Below, one piece after another: positions 28,581 through 36,416 of a stretch of 64,000 nt of DNA; position 1 is the first letter of the stretch; every line of letters begins with the position of its first letter. The stretch spans positions 123,336-187,335 of the forward strand of contig NZ_LT707415.1 in assembly GCF_900155585.1 (NCBI RefSeq), in the 5' to 3' direction. This DNA is from Aedoeadaptatus urinae (GTDB lineage Bacteria > Bacillota > Clostridia > Tissierellales > Peptoniphilaceae). Position numbers and translations under genes: made by a program. The notes below the pieces were generated by a model. It had not been told where the DNA came from. It did no database searches and saw only the letters and a list, made by a program, of their open reading frames with translations.

Positions 28581-28690
28581 GCTCTTCTTTCATCCGGACT
28601 ATACCGTCGGTATCGGAATTGCACCGATTCAATCATGTGACTCGTGGACTTTACCACCGGTGAGGAGTTGCACCTCGCCCCGAAGAATAT
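28581..28690 (-). ncRNA. FMN riboswitch (RFN element)
   Basis: The minus strand shows the conserved RFN blocks in order: TTCGGGGC, then GGTGCAACTCC and ACCGGTGGTAAAGTCC, then a variable arm, GGTGCAATTCCGATACCGACGG, TATAGTCC and GGATGAAAGAAG closing the multi-branch aptamer. It lies directly upstream of ribD and ahead of an intrinsic terminator, so FMN binding should stop transcription of the ribDEBAH operon. Confidence 0.95.
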
Positions 28691-28720
28691 ATGAAGTTCA
28701 GGAAATGTTTTCCTTTAATT

Positions 28721-28749
28721 ATGATACCACTTATATCTTAGCCTGTAAA
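28721..28749 (-). promoter_or_regulatory. Promoter of the riboflavin operon
   Basis: Minus-strand -35 TTTACA (28744-28749) and -10 TATCAT (28721-28726) are spaced by 17 bp and lie just upstream of the riboswitch. Confidence 0.7.
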
Positions 28750-28875
28750 GAAAATATATCGTCCTCTCTTTAAAATTTGCTCCCATCCTATGTACAATAA
28801 ACAAACGAGAATGTTTTTGTAATAAAGGGAACCCTCCCGCGTATATACAAGTGAAGGGACAAGGAGGTGAAGCCA

Positions 28876-29415
28876 ATGGATGAAACGACCCATGTACCGA
28901 CCGTCATAGACGATGCCGTTACATTTGAAGCCGTCTACGATCGCTACTTCGATTCCGTATTTCGGTTCGTCATCTACCGCACCGGCAATCGGGAGGTGGC
29001 CAAAGATCTGACGGTGGATATTTTCTTCAAGGTCTACAAGAAATTTTCCGCCTACGATTCGAAAAAAGGCAGCTTCGAGGTGTGGCTCTACACCATTGCA
29101 AGCAATCAGGTGAAGGATTACTACCGACGAAAGAGCCGCTTTCAGTGGTTGCCCATCACCGCGGCGAAAGACGTGGTCGAAGACGATCCCGGTGCCGAAG
29201 AACTTATGGAGAACAAAGAAGAAATCGCCTATTTGCGGCGGACCGTAAAAAAACTGAAGCCCCGGGATCAGTTGTTGATCAGCTACAAATTCGGTGCGGA
29301 GCTTTCCAATCAAACCATCGCCGAGCTTATGGACACGAATCCCAATCACGTGGGCGTCATGATCCACCGTTTGCTGAATCAATTGCGAAAAGAAATGGAG
29401 GCCTATTATGAATGA
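28876..29415 (+). CDS. ECF-type RNA polymerase sigma factor
   Basis: A 179-aa sigma-70 family protein of the extracytoplasmic function group. Region 2 is visible as FEAVYDRYFDSVFRFVIYR and VAKDLTVDIFFKVYKKF, with WLYTIASNQVKDYYRRK binding the -10 element; region 4 is the C-terminal helix-turn-helix IAELMDTNPNHVGVMIHRLLNQL. It lacks regions 1 and 3. The start is the ATG at 28876 with AAGGAGG 8 nt upstream; a GTG at 28867 falls inside that ribosome site. Its stop overlaps the next gene, which encodes a membrane-anchored protein likely to control it. GGAACC near 28831 may be part of an autoregulated promoter, but a matching -10 is not clear. Confidence 0.9.
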   Translation: MDETTHVPTVIDDAVTFEAVYDRYFDSVFRFVIYRTGNREVAKDLTVDIFFKVYKKFSAYDSKKGSFEVWLYTIASNQVKDYYRRKSRFQWLPITAAKDVVEDDPGAEELMENKEEIAYLRRTVKKLKPRDQLLISYKFGAELSNQTIAELMDTNPNHVGVMIHRLLNQLRKEMEAYYE

Positions 29416-30244
29416 AAATAAAAACCCCCACGACGACGTAAGTCGAAATTTAAAAAGCCTGTATCAAGCCGACGAAAAAGATAGACGGGAGGTCTATGTA
29501 AAAATGAAAAACAAACAACGAAAACAATATAAAAAGCCCGCCATCGCCGCGGCATGCGCCCTTTTAATCGCTACCCTCCCCTTTACGAGCTTTGGCGGCG
29601 GCATCGTGAATACGGTGAGACAAGCCGTCAGCCCCTCGGGCCGCATCGTCGTCAACGAAGACGAGCCGGCCGTGGCCATCCCCTTCCCCGAGGAATTAAA
29701 GGGAAAGGTCTTCGACAAAGAGGGAAATGAAATCACCGACCTCGAAGTCCTGAAAAAGGCAGAGCACGTCTACTCCAAAGACGGCCGGGAAATCGTGGGA
29801 AGCAATTACGACGAAGCCACCCGCACCGGCGAAGTTACCTTCGAATACGCCGACGAAGTGAAAAAAGATACGGGCGACAAGGCCCCGGTGAAAGAAATCG
29901 CCAAAAAATTAAGCTTCAATCCCCTGGTTTTTTCGGATAAATACAACTACGTGGAATCGGAAATCTTCGCCGAGCCGGGGACACTTTCCGATTGCGTCGC
30001 CTTCATCTACGAAAAAGACGGCAAGACCATCTATATTGACGAGCGGGTCTCCTCCCCGGAAAACGCCTATGAAACCGGCGGCGAAGGCAAAATCTACGAA
30101 GTCAATGTGGACGGCGTGAAGGTCATCATTCAAGGCCGTGATGCCGACTTCGAACGAGACGGCCTCCTCGTCTCCGTTTCCGCCGAAGGCGCGGACAAAG
30201 ACGACCTTATCGCCATGGTGAAAGATTTACATCTACTGAAATAA
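29408..30244 (+). CDS. Membrane-anchored sigma-factor partner, DUF4367-like
   Basis: A 278-aa protein with a charged cytoplasmic N-terminus (about 40 residues), one transmembrane helix (PAIAAACALLIATLPFTSFGGG) and an extracytoplasmic region of about 210 residues. The C-terminal part (VDGVKVIIQGRDADFERDGLLVSVSAEG...MVKDLHLLK) resembles DUF4367 domains found on anti-sigma proteins. It overlaps the ECF sigma gene by 8 bp and is followed by a strong terminator, so the pair is a closed unit; an anti-sigma or signal-sensing role is inferred. No zinc-finger ZAS motif (HxxxCxxC) is visible, so sigma binding would be by another mode. Confidence 0.75.
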   Translation: MNENKNPHDDVSRNLKSLYQADEKDRREVYVKMKNKQRKQYKKPAIAAACALLIATLPFTSFGGGIVNTVRQAVSPSGRIVVNEDEPAVAIPFPEELKGKVFDKEGNEITDLEVLKKAEHVYSKDGREIVGSNYDEATRTGEVTFEYADEVKKDTGDKAPVKEIAKKLSFNPLVFSDKYNYVESEIFAEPGTLSDCVAFIYEKDGKTIYIDERVSSPENAYETGGEGKIYEVNVDGVKVIIQGRDADFERDGLLVSVSAEGADKDDLIAMVKDLHLLK

Positions 30245-30252
30245 ATTGATAT

Positions 30253-30279
30253 GCCGCCGGCCAACCCCGGCGGTTTTTT
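30253..30279 (+). terminator. Terminator of the sigma-factor operon
   Basis: Arms CCGCCGG / CCGGCGG followed by six T on the plus strand. Confidence 0.85.
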
Positions 30280-30289
30280 ATATTCTCTA

Positions 30290-30682
30290 TCATCCTAACC
30301 AACCAAAACTAATGACAAACAGATAGGTTCTAACCGCAGATACTATGCTTTGAAACAGAGAGCCTTCACCAAGACCTGTCCAGACTAACAATACAAAAAC
30401 ATGAGGTATCAGCAAAAGACCCAGCACTAGCCAAACGAGAGGACTTTTAGTGGTAAAGAACAAACCTATAGTGATGGTAGTAAAAGATATTAAGAAAAAT
30501 ATGGACCAGAAAAGCTCGCCTTTGTCCAATGCGCCCTCTCTTCCAAACCGAGATATTTCAGGCGGGTAGCTATCGGCGTAAAACCAAGCTAAAGCAAATA
30601 GTCCCACCGCTAATAGGCCAAGAGTATAAAAATAGCGTCTGTCGAGCACACGTTTTCGGTTAACTCTGCATAGATTCTTCAT
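30290..30682 (-). CDS. Small membrane protein of unknown function
   Basis: A 130-aa protein with four hydrophobic segments (about residues 18-36, 58-76, 80-99 and 108-128) and a basic N-terminus (MKNLCRVNRKRVLDRR). Between the first two helices is a polar loop with YPPEISRFGREG. I do not recognise the family. The ATG at 30682 is preferred because AAAGGTG lies a few bases upstream; an in-frame GTG at 30703 is inside that context. It is alone, convergent with the sigma-factor operon, and faces the non-coding stretch before the IS200-like remnant. Confidence 0.6.
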   Translation of the reverse strand: MKNLCRVNRKRVLDRRYFYTLGLLAVGLFALAWFYADSYPPEISRFGREGALDKGELFWSIFFLISFTTITIGLFFTTKSPLVWLVLGLLLIPHVFVLLVWTGLGEGSLFQSIVSAVRTYLFVISFGWLG

Positions 30683-30703
30683 ACTACACCTTTTCTCCAC
30701 CAA

Positions 30704-31044
30704 ACAAAACCAATAACAAGCACGTACTAACCATCGTCATCCATTTTTTCACACATATCCTTCTCTCGATCGTTTTTCATCTACCTGCCGGTAAATTTTA
30801 TGACAACCAATGTCTGTCTATGACCTATCTTTATCTACATTACCCTCATCCATTATTATGATAGTAATTCTTAATGCCAAGATATCATTATAGTTTTCAC
30901 ATGTCAAACCTATCCTTGAAAATTATTCTACTATTTGCCACCTGTTAAATTTGCTTTGTATCTTGATGCTGGACACAATATAAGACAAAGCCTTTGGTTA
31001 AATTGACAGATTACCTGACTCCCAATATTTGGACATTACACACA
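30704..31044. other. A+T-rich non-coding stretch beside the IS200-like remnant
   Basis: No credible coding frame or RNA gene is seen. It is A+T-rich compared with the backbone and probably contains the promoter of the 30290-30682 gene plus insertion-flanking sequence. Confidence 0.5.
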
Positions 31045-31730
31045 ATAAACATCCCCCGGCGTAGCCGGGGGTTTTTCTTTTTCGGTCCAAAGGGCCTGTA
31101 TTACTAGCTGCGCCTGAAGGGCGTCGGTGGTCTGCCCGTGCTAACGTTACTTGGCTACCCCTTGAAGGGGTTCGTCTTGTCGAAGGTTAATTGCTCACTT
31201 ATTTGATCTTCTTTCAGTTGATTTTGAATGTATTCTTGTATCTTTTAGCGTTTTTTCCCGCTGTATCAACGTAATACCCTCGGCACCAAAACTGCCTTCC
31301 CCTATATTTAAATTTCATGTCTCCCCATCGTTCATAGATCATGATGCTGCTTTTCCCTTTCAGAAACCCCATGAATGAAGATACGGAGAGTTTGGGCGGG
31401 ATCTCTAGTAACATATGAACGTGATCCGGACATACTTCCGCCTCGATAATATTTACGCCTTTCCAGCTACATAACTCGCGTAGAATCGCCCTATTTCTAA
31501 GCGCTTCGATCCATAAAATACTTTTCACCTGTATTTCGGAGCAAACACGACGTGATACTTACAATTCCATTTTGTGTGTGATAGACTATGGGTGTGATTT
31601 AGTGATGTCATTATTCCCTCCTGATTGTGATTGGTTGGCAGACCTTTCTTATCATACCATTCTGGGAATATCAGGTGATTATCGCTAAATCTAAACGGAA
31701 CCCCCGGTCTAACCGGGGGTTTTCTAATAC
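31045..31730 (-). mobile_element. Decayed IS200-like insertion sequence
   Basis: About 690 bp bounded by two similar hairpins: CCCCCGGC / GCCGGGGG at 31053-31071 and CCCCCGG / CCGGGGG near 31701-31719. IS200-family elements carry subterminal hairpins instead of inverted repeats and a single tnpA gene, as here, and are usually about 700 bp. The tnpA reading frame inside is broken (separate entry). Exact ends and any TTAC-type target cannot be fixed by eye. It abuts the A+T-rich ECF/ABC cassette to its right. Confidence 0.75.
31155..31611 (-). pseudogene. tnpA: IS200-family Y1 transposase, broken
   Basis: The gene starts at an ATG at 31611 behind AGGAGG and encodes the expected N-terminus (HSLSHTKWNCKYHVVFAPKYR), then stops at a TGA (31525-31527) in place of a sense codon. 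A one-base shift just after 31500 leads into the frame with ILRELCSWKGVNIIEAEVCPDHVHMLLEIPP, which carries the HUH metal site DHVHM. A second shift near 31235 is needed to recover the normal C-terminus IQEYIQNQLKEDQ...NPFKG, ending at 31155. One nonsense codon and two frameshifts make activity in cis unlikely. Confidence 0.88.
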
Positions 31731-31731
31731 A

Positions 31732-31768
31732 AAAGAGGACTTATGCCATTAAGCATAAATCCTCTTAA
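31732..31768. repeat. Inverted repeat at the cassette edge
   Basis: AAGAGGA-CTTATGC pairs with GCATAAA-TCCTCTT around a short loop, immediately next to the IS200-like element and downstream of the MptD-like gene. It may act as a terminator, but lacks a strong T run. Confidence 0.4.
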
Positions 31769-31897
31769 TTGAGATAAATTTATTCTTACCCCATATTTTA
31801 AATTTGATTTTTTATGAAAATTACCTATAGATCCTAAATAATACATAGCAATTACCTCCATTATTTAATCCATTTTTCCCTCACAAATAAATATTGA

Positions 31898-32482
31898 TTA
31901 AATCACTCCGGCTTTTTCAAAATGTTTTTTAAGAATTCGTGTTGCAACAAAAGCTCCTATGCAAGCAAGAATAAAAGTTATCAAACCAAATCCTACTGCC
32001 CACGAAACTTTGAAATAAGATAATGCTTCATTTATTTGTGCTTCGCTCATTTTCCATTTTGTTGCTCTTTCCACAAAAGAAGCAGTTCCGAATAAAATCA
32101 CAGGAATTACTGTTCCTAAAAAATCTGCTAATGCAAATGTCCCATATCCAATAATCATTCGTCCCTTGCTCTCATAATTTCCTATAATCAAATCACATAT
32201 AATTCCACCGATTACAGCAAAGACTGCATGAGGCAAATGTCCTCCTGACAACGCAATTAAACCAAGAAGCGTTCCTGATATTGTAAATACGCCCTTCTTT
32301 TTAACTTTCACAGCCATAAGGATATAAACGGTGGCAGCTATCATAAAGCTAACTCCTGAAGCAATAAAGCCTCCAATAACTGTTGTTGCCATAGCAAATG
32401 CAACTGCCATGTATATGACAATTCCAATTGCATTAAAAATTCCGATTGTAATAAAATCACGACCATTTAATTTGTTTTTCAT
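31898..32482 (-). CDS. MptD-family (Trep_Strep) ECF transporter S component
   Basis: A 194-aa membrane protein with five or six helices; residues such as GRDFITIGIFNAIGIVIYM at the N-terminus and GGHLPHAVFAVIGGIICDLIIG in the middle fit the MptD/Trep_Strep substrate-binding subunits of energy-coupling factor importers. It is the last gene of a six-gene minus-strand cluster and lies next to a T component and a fused ATPase, which together make a complete ECF importer. The substrate is unknown; a related ECF system in group A streptococci has been described as a heme importer. A+T-rich, probably acquired. Confidence 0.78.
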   Translation of the reverse strand: MKNKLNGRDFITIGIFNAIGIVIYMAVAFAMATTVIGGFIASGVSFMIAATVYILMAVKVKKKGVFTISGTLLGLIALSGGHLPHAVFAVIGGIICDLIIGNYESKGRMIIGYGTFALADFLGTVIPVILFGTASFVERATKWKMSEAQINEALSYFKVSWAVGFGLITFILACIGAFVATRILKKHFEKAGVI

Positions 32483-32492
32483 AAAAGTCCTC

Positions 32493-33197
32493 CTAATAAA
32501 TTCTCTGTATTACTATCATAAGAGCAATCATAAAAGCTCCTAATAGTCCAATAGTTAAGTCTGCACATCTAAACTGCAATTCTGTTAATGTTACCCTCTT
32601 CTCATCACTGTCAAGTCCTCTAATGAGTGCTGAAGCTGACAATTCATCTGAAATCTTAATCATTCTCATTAAAAGCGGAACAAGTGTATATTCAATGTAT
32701 TTAATTGGGTGTAGCAATGGAAAAAATCTACTTGTTACAATTCCTCGAATCTTCATATTCTCTTTTAATGCCTTGAGTTCTATTTTTATAGTTGGTACAA
32801 ACCTAAGCAAAACACTAAAAGGTATACCAATGCTTCTTGGTACTTTCATTCTATTTAATGCTTCAAGCATTTCACTTACACTTGTAGTCTTTGTTATATA
32901 TCCACCAAACATAGCAATTAAGGTCATTCTTGATGCAAAGTAAATAAACATATATATTGCAAATACGATGCTTGCTTCAGAAAACTTGCTAATCCCTAAC
33001 TCTATGCAGTATAAAAGCACAAAAAACAAGATAAAGCGTAACGCCCTTTTCCACATACTGCTATATACATACAGAAAAAAGGCAAAAACAATTAGAAAAA
33101 AAAGTAGAATTGTATCGCTTATAAAAAAACTCGTAAATCCAACAATTGGAAGTAGAGTAAGTTTTATTCTCGGATCTATAGTTTTTCTATCTGACAA
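32493..33197 (-). CDS. ECF transporter T component (transmembrane coupling protein)
   Basis: A 234-aa EcfT-type protein. Hydrophobic helices occupy the N-terminal half; the C-terminal half has the two coupling segments expected for contact with the ATPases, here GIPFSVLLRFVPTI / LKALKENMKIRGI and DELSASALIRGLDSDEKR, with the conserved Ala-Arg-Gly pattern (ALIRG). It overlaps the ATPase gene by 11 bp and precedes the S component by 10 bp, so a dedicated importer is produced rather than one sharing a genome-wide EcfAAT module. Confidence 0.85.
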   Translation of the reverse strand: MSDRKTIDPRIKLTLLPIVGFTSFFISDTILLFFLIVFAFFLYVYSSMWKRALRFILFFVLLYCIELGISKFSEASIVFAIYMFIYFASRMTLIAMFGGYITKTTSVSEMLEALNRMKVPRSIGIPFSVLLRFVPTIKIELKALKENMKIRGIVTSRFFPLLHPIKYIEYTLVPLLMRMIKISDELSASALIRGLDSDEKRVTLTELQFRCADLTIGLLGAFMIALMIVIQRIY

Positions 33198-34704
33198 GCT
33201 CTCTACCTCCTCTCATCTTGTCTAATATGAGAAATTTATTACTTTCACTCATATCTAAAACAGTTTCTATTTTTCCATCTCCCATTACCCATAGCTTGCT
33301 CACTGTGTTTGCTAAAAACTCAAAATCATGACTTATTACCAAAACTGTTGTCCCAATTTTCAATTGTTCTTCAATCAGTTTTGCGACGGAAAGCATTGAG
33401 TCTTTATCACAACCTGATGTTGGTTCATCATAGATAAAAACTTTTGCCTGTTTCATCATTCCACAAGCTATTGTCAGTCTTTGTTTTTCTCCTCTTGATA
33501 AAGCAAACGGATGTTTATCAACGTATTTATCTAAGCCAAGTACACTCAAAATAGACTTTGCCTTTTGAGTATTTTCTTTTTTATCTTTACTTGAAATACC
33601 AAGTAGCATTTCATCAAGTACACTTTCCGAAAACAACTGATAGTCTGAATCTTGAAAAACAAAATATGACATATCCATTAAATCTTTATGATTAAGCGAC
33701 TTAATTTTCCTCGCCCATATTTTTCCCTCTTCTATCTTCTCAAGTCCTGAAAGCACTCTTGCAAAGGTGGTTTTCCCAGTACCATTTAAGCCGATAAGAC
33801 CAATAGCTTTTCCGTACTCCATGTTGAAATCAAGATGATTTAAAATGTACTGTTTTTTCTTCTTTCCATCCTTAGCTACATTCGGATAGCAAAATTTCAA
33901 GCCTTTTCCGATGACACTTTCATTATTTAATTGATATGGATCTTTCTTCTCACTTATCCTGTATTCTTCTAATTCAAGAGTTCTTAGTCCATTTTCATCC
34001 CAAAACTCCCCTTCAAGATGGATAACTTCTTCCCGACTCAAGTCTTTCGTAATTTCTCCGTCTTTCATCAAAAGAAAACGGTCAAATAGAGACTTTACAT
34101 AGTACAAACGATGTTCAATTAGAACAACTGTTGTTCCTTTTTTCTTTAATTTCTCCAAAATTAAAAACAGGTCAAATGTTGCTTTCATATCCAAATTTGC
34201 TGAAGGTTCATCTAAAATTAAAACTTTCGGATTCATCGCATAGATGCTTGCAATAGCTATCTTTTGTTTCTGTCCGCTTGATAATTCAAAAACAGATTTT
34301 CCTTTCAGTTCCTCAATATCCAGTTCTGCATATACTTCTTCTACTCTCTGTTTGATTTTCTCTCTTGATTTGCAGATCGTTTGAAGACCAAAAGCTATTT
34401 CTTCATCTGTCGTTGTCGTAAAAAACTGACTTCTTGGATCTTGAAATACAGTCCCTACAATATGCCCTATTTCATGAAGTAATAATTTGCTTATATCTTT
34501 TCCTGACACAAAGGCTTCTCCTTTCATTTTGCCTTTGTAATAATGTGGAATAAGACCATTCATTACACTTCCAAGTGTGCTTTTACCACTTCCACTTTTC
34601 CCTGAAATTAAAATAAATTCACCTTTTTTAATTTCAAGATTGATATTTTTTAAAGCGGTTCGTCCATCTTCCCATTCATAAGAAACATCTTTTAACAAAA
34701 TCAT
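33187..34704 (-). CDS. Fused double ATPase of an ECF importer
   Basis: A 505-aa protein with two complete ABC ATPase domains in one chain, equivalent to EcfA1 plus EcfA2. First domain: Walker A SGKSGSGKST near residue 35, signature ELSSGQKQKIAIAS, Walker B VLILDEPSANLD. Second domain: Walker A GLNGTGKTT near 305, signature LSRGEKQRLTIACG, Walker B VFIYDEPTSGCD. Both look competent. Placed 2 bp after an ABC half-transporter gene and overlapping the T component gene, so exporter-type and importer-type subunits are in one transcript. Confidence 0.88.
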   Translation of the reverse strand: MILLKDVSYEWEDGRTALKNINLEIKKGEFILISGKSGSGKSTLGSVMNGLIPHYYKGKMKGEAFVSGKDISKLLLHEIGHIVGTVFQDPRSQFFTTTTDEEIAFGLQTICKSREKIKQRVEEVYAELDIEELKGKSVFELSSGQKQKIAIASIYAMNPKVLILDEPSANLDMKATFDLFLILEKLKKKGTTVVLIEHRLYYVKSLFDRFLLMKDGEITKDLSREEVIHLEGEFWDENGLRTLELEEYRISEKKDPYQLNNESVIGKGLKFCYPNVAKDGKKKKQYILNHLDFNMEYGKAIGLIGLNGTGKTTFARVLSGLEKIEEGKIWARKIKSLNHKDLMDMSYFVFQDSDYQLFSESVLDEMLLGISSKDKKENTQKAKSILSVLGLDKYVDKHPFALSRGEKQRLTIACGMMKQAKVFIYDEPTSGCDKDSMLSVAKLIEEQLKIGTTVLVISHDFEFLANTVSKLWVMGDGKIETVLDMSESNKFLILDKMRGGRELVR

Positions 34705-34706
34705 GG

Positions 34707-36416
34707 TTACACCTCATATTGAGCTTTCCATAATTTTGTGTAGTAACCATTTTTATCAAGAAGTTCCCCATGCTTTCCTTTTTCAAGTAAATTACCTTTT
34801 TGAAATACGAGAATTTGGTCAGCTTTTTGAATGGTTTTTAAATGATGAGCCACTACAAGTACAGTTCTATTCTTTGCGAGTTCTGTAATAGCATCTTGTA
34901 TCAAAGATTCATTTACAGGATCAACATTACTTGTCATTTCATCAAGAATTAAAATAGGTGCATCCTTTAGAAAAGCTCTTGCAATAGATATTCTTTGTCT
35001 TTGTCCACCTGATAAAATCCCACCATTTTCTCCAATATCAGTTTCATAACCTTTTGGTAAACTCATAATGAAATCATGTATTCTCGCTTTCTTTGCAGCT
35101 TCAATGATTTCTTCTTTCGTTGCTGCTTTTTTACCTACCTTGATGTTTTCTTCAATGGTATTATCAAACAACTGAACATTTTGCATGACAATACTAATAC
35201 GATCTAAAAGCTCATCATAAGGAATATCCCTTACATCAGTTCCTCCGAGGGTAATTTTTCCTTTATGCACATCATAAAATCTTAAAAGCAAGTTGGTTAT
35301 AGTAGTCTTTCCACTACCTGATTCTCCAGCTAAGGCTGTCATTGTTTTTTCAGCAATAGAAAAGCTCAATTTTTCCATTTTAAATTCATCTTTTTCATAG
35401 GAAAAATCTATGTTTTCAAAAGCTATATCATTATCTTTCGGAATAATCCCATTCACTTTATCCGGGATTACATCTGCATATAAAATTCTTGAAAGTCTTT
35501 CATAACTGTCCACCGCCGAAACATAGTACATATAGTGTTGTTCCATAGAAGCGAATGGCTTATAAAACTCTTTTGAAATTACTGCAAAGATAATAAAATT
35601 AAGTACATCAAGACTTCCCTTTATAACAAGTATTGTTCCTGCAATTAAAAGAACCAAATATCCAATATCCAGTAAAAACCCAAATATAGATAATTGTTTT
35701 GCCTTGAATCTTGAAGCTGATTTACTTGTTTCTCCAAACTTCTTTGTTTTATTCATAAGCTCATTATCCAAGCTCTTATTGTTTGAAAAACTCTTTAATA
35801 CAGGTATTCCTCTCACATATTCAACAAATAGGCTAACCATATCAAGAAGTGCTGAGTTGTTCTGATTCTCTATTTTTTCAGATTGCTTAATTGTCATATA
35901 TAGAAAGGTAAGTGCAATCGGAACGGATACTGCCATTATCAGTGCCAACTTTATATCAATATTTGCAAGACCAACAAATACGACTGCACCTATCAAAAAA
36001 TCACCAAACATTCTTGACCACATATGTCCTACAACAAGGGACATATTATCAACATCTTTGTGTAAAATTGTATTGATCTCTCCCAGTCTTTCATTGGTAT
36101 AAAATCCTAAGCTGAATTTTTTTAATTTGATAATCATGCGTTCTCTTATTTGCTGAACAATATCAAAACCTGCACTATGCTTTTTCATATCTGCGACCAT
36201 ATTACAAATACCTTTGAAGACTACAAGTAATCCAATCGCAATAAAATATTTATATAGGCTTGCTAAGCTCGTTCCGTCAAAGATTTGGAACAGTATAGAA
36301 AATACGATAACAATCATGGCTATGGAGCTTAGTCCATAAAGGGCAAAGAATACACTTGATATAATCAAATCTCTCTTGCCGATTTTTGTAAGTAGTTTTA
36401 ACATTTCTCTAAACAT
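34707..36416 (-). CDS. ABC half-transporter (fused membrane and ATPase domains), B subunit
   Basis: A 569-aa type IV ABC protein: six helices in residues about 15-300, then an ATPase domain with Walker A GESGSGKTT, signature LSGGQRQRISIARAF and Walker B ILILDEMTSNVD. In the last motif Met replaces the Pro/Ala common after DE, and Thr follows. It overlaps its partner gene by 8 bp, so they probably form a heterodimer. Most such proteins export, but the YbtPQ/IrtAB branch imports siderophores, and the link with an ECF importer keeps both options open. Confidence 0.87.
   Translation of the reverse strand: MFREMLKLLTKIGKRDLIISSVFFALYGLSSIAMIVIVFSILFQIFDGTSLASLYKYFIAIGLLVVFKGICNMVADMKKHSAGFDIVQQIRERMIIKLKKFSLGFYTNERLGEINTILHKDVDNMSLVVGHMWSRMFGDFLIGAVVFVGLANIDIKLALIMAVSVPIALTFLYMTIKQSEKIENQNNSALLDMVSLFVEYVRGIPVLKSFSNNKSLDNELMNKTKKFGETSKSASRFKAKQLSIFGFLLDIGYLVLLIAGTILVIKGSLDVLNFIIFAVISKEFYKPFASMEQHYMYYVSAVDSYERLSRILYADVIPDKVNGIIPKDNDIAFENIDFSYEKDEFKMEKLSFSIAEKTMTALAGESGSGKTTITNLLLRFYDVHKGKITLGGTDVRDIPYDELLDRISIVMQNVQLFDNTIEENIKVGKKAATKEEIIEAAKKARIHDFIMSLPKGYETDIGENGGILSGGQRQRISIARAFLKDAPILILDEMTSNVDPVNESLIQDAITELAKNRTVLVVAHHLKTIQKADQILVFQKGNLLEKGKHGELLDKNGYYTKLWKAQYEV

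Noticed and set aside
28504..28657. N-terminal extension of ribD
   Set aside because: The extra codons pass through the intrinsic terminator and part of the FMN riboswitch, and a proper ribosome site serves the ATG at 28504.
31053..31719. The two CCCCCGG hairpins as a CRISPR or repeat array
   Set aside because: There are only two, about 650 bp apart, flanking a broken IS200-type transposase, which explains them as element ends.
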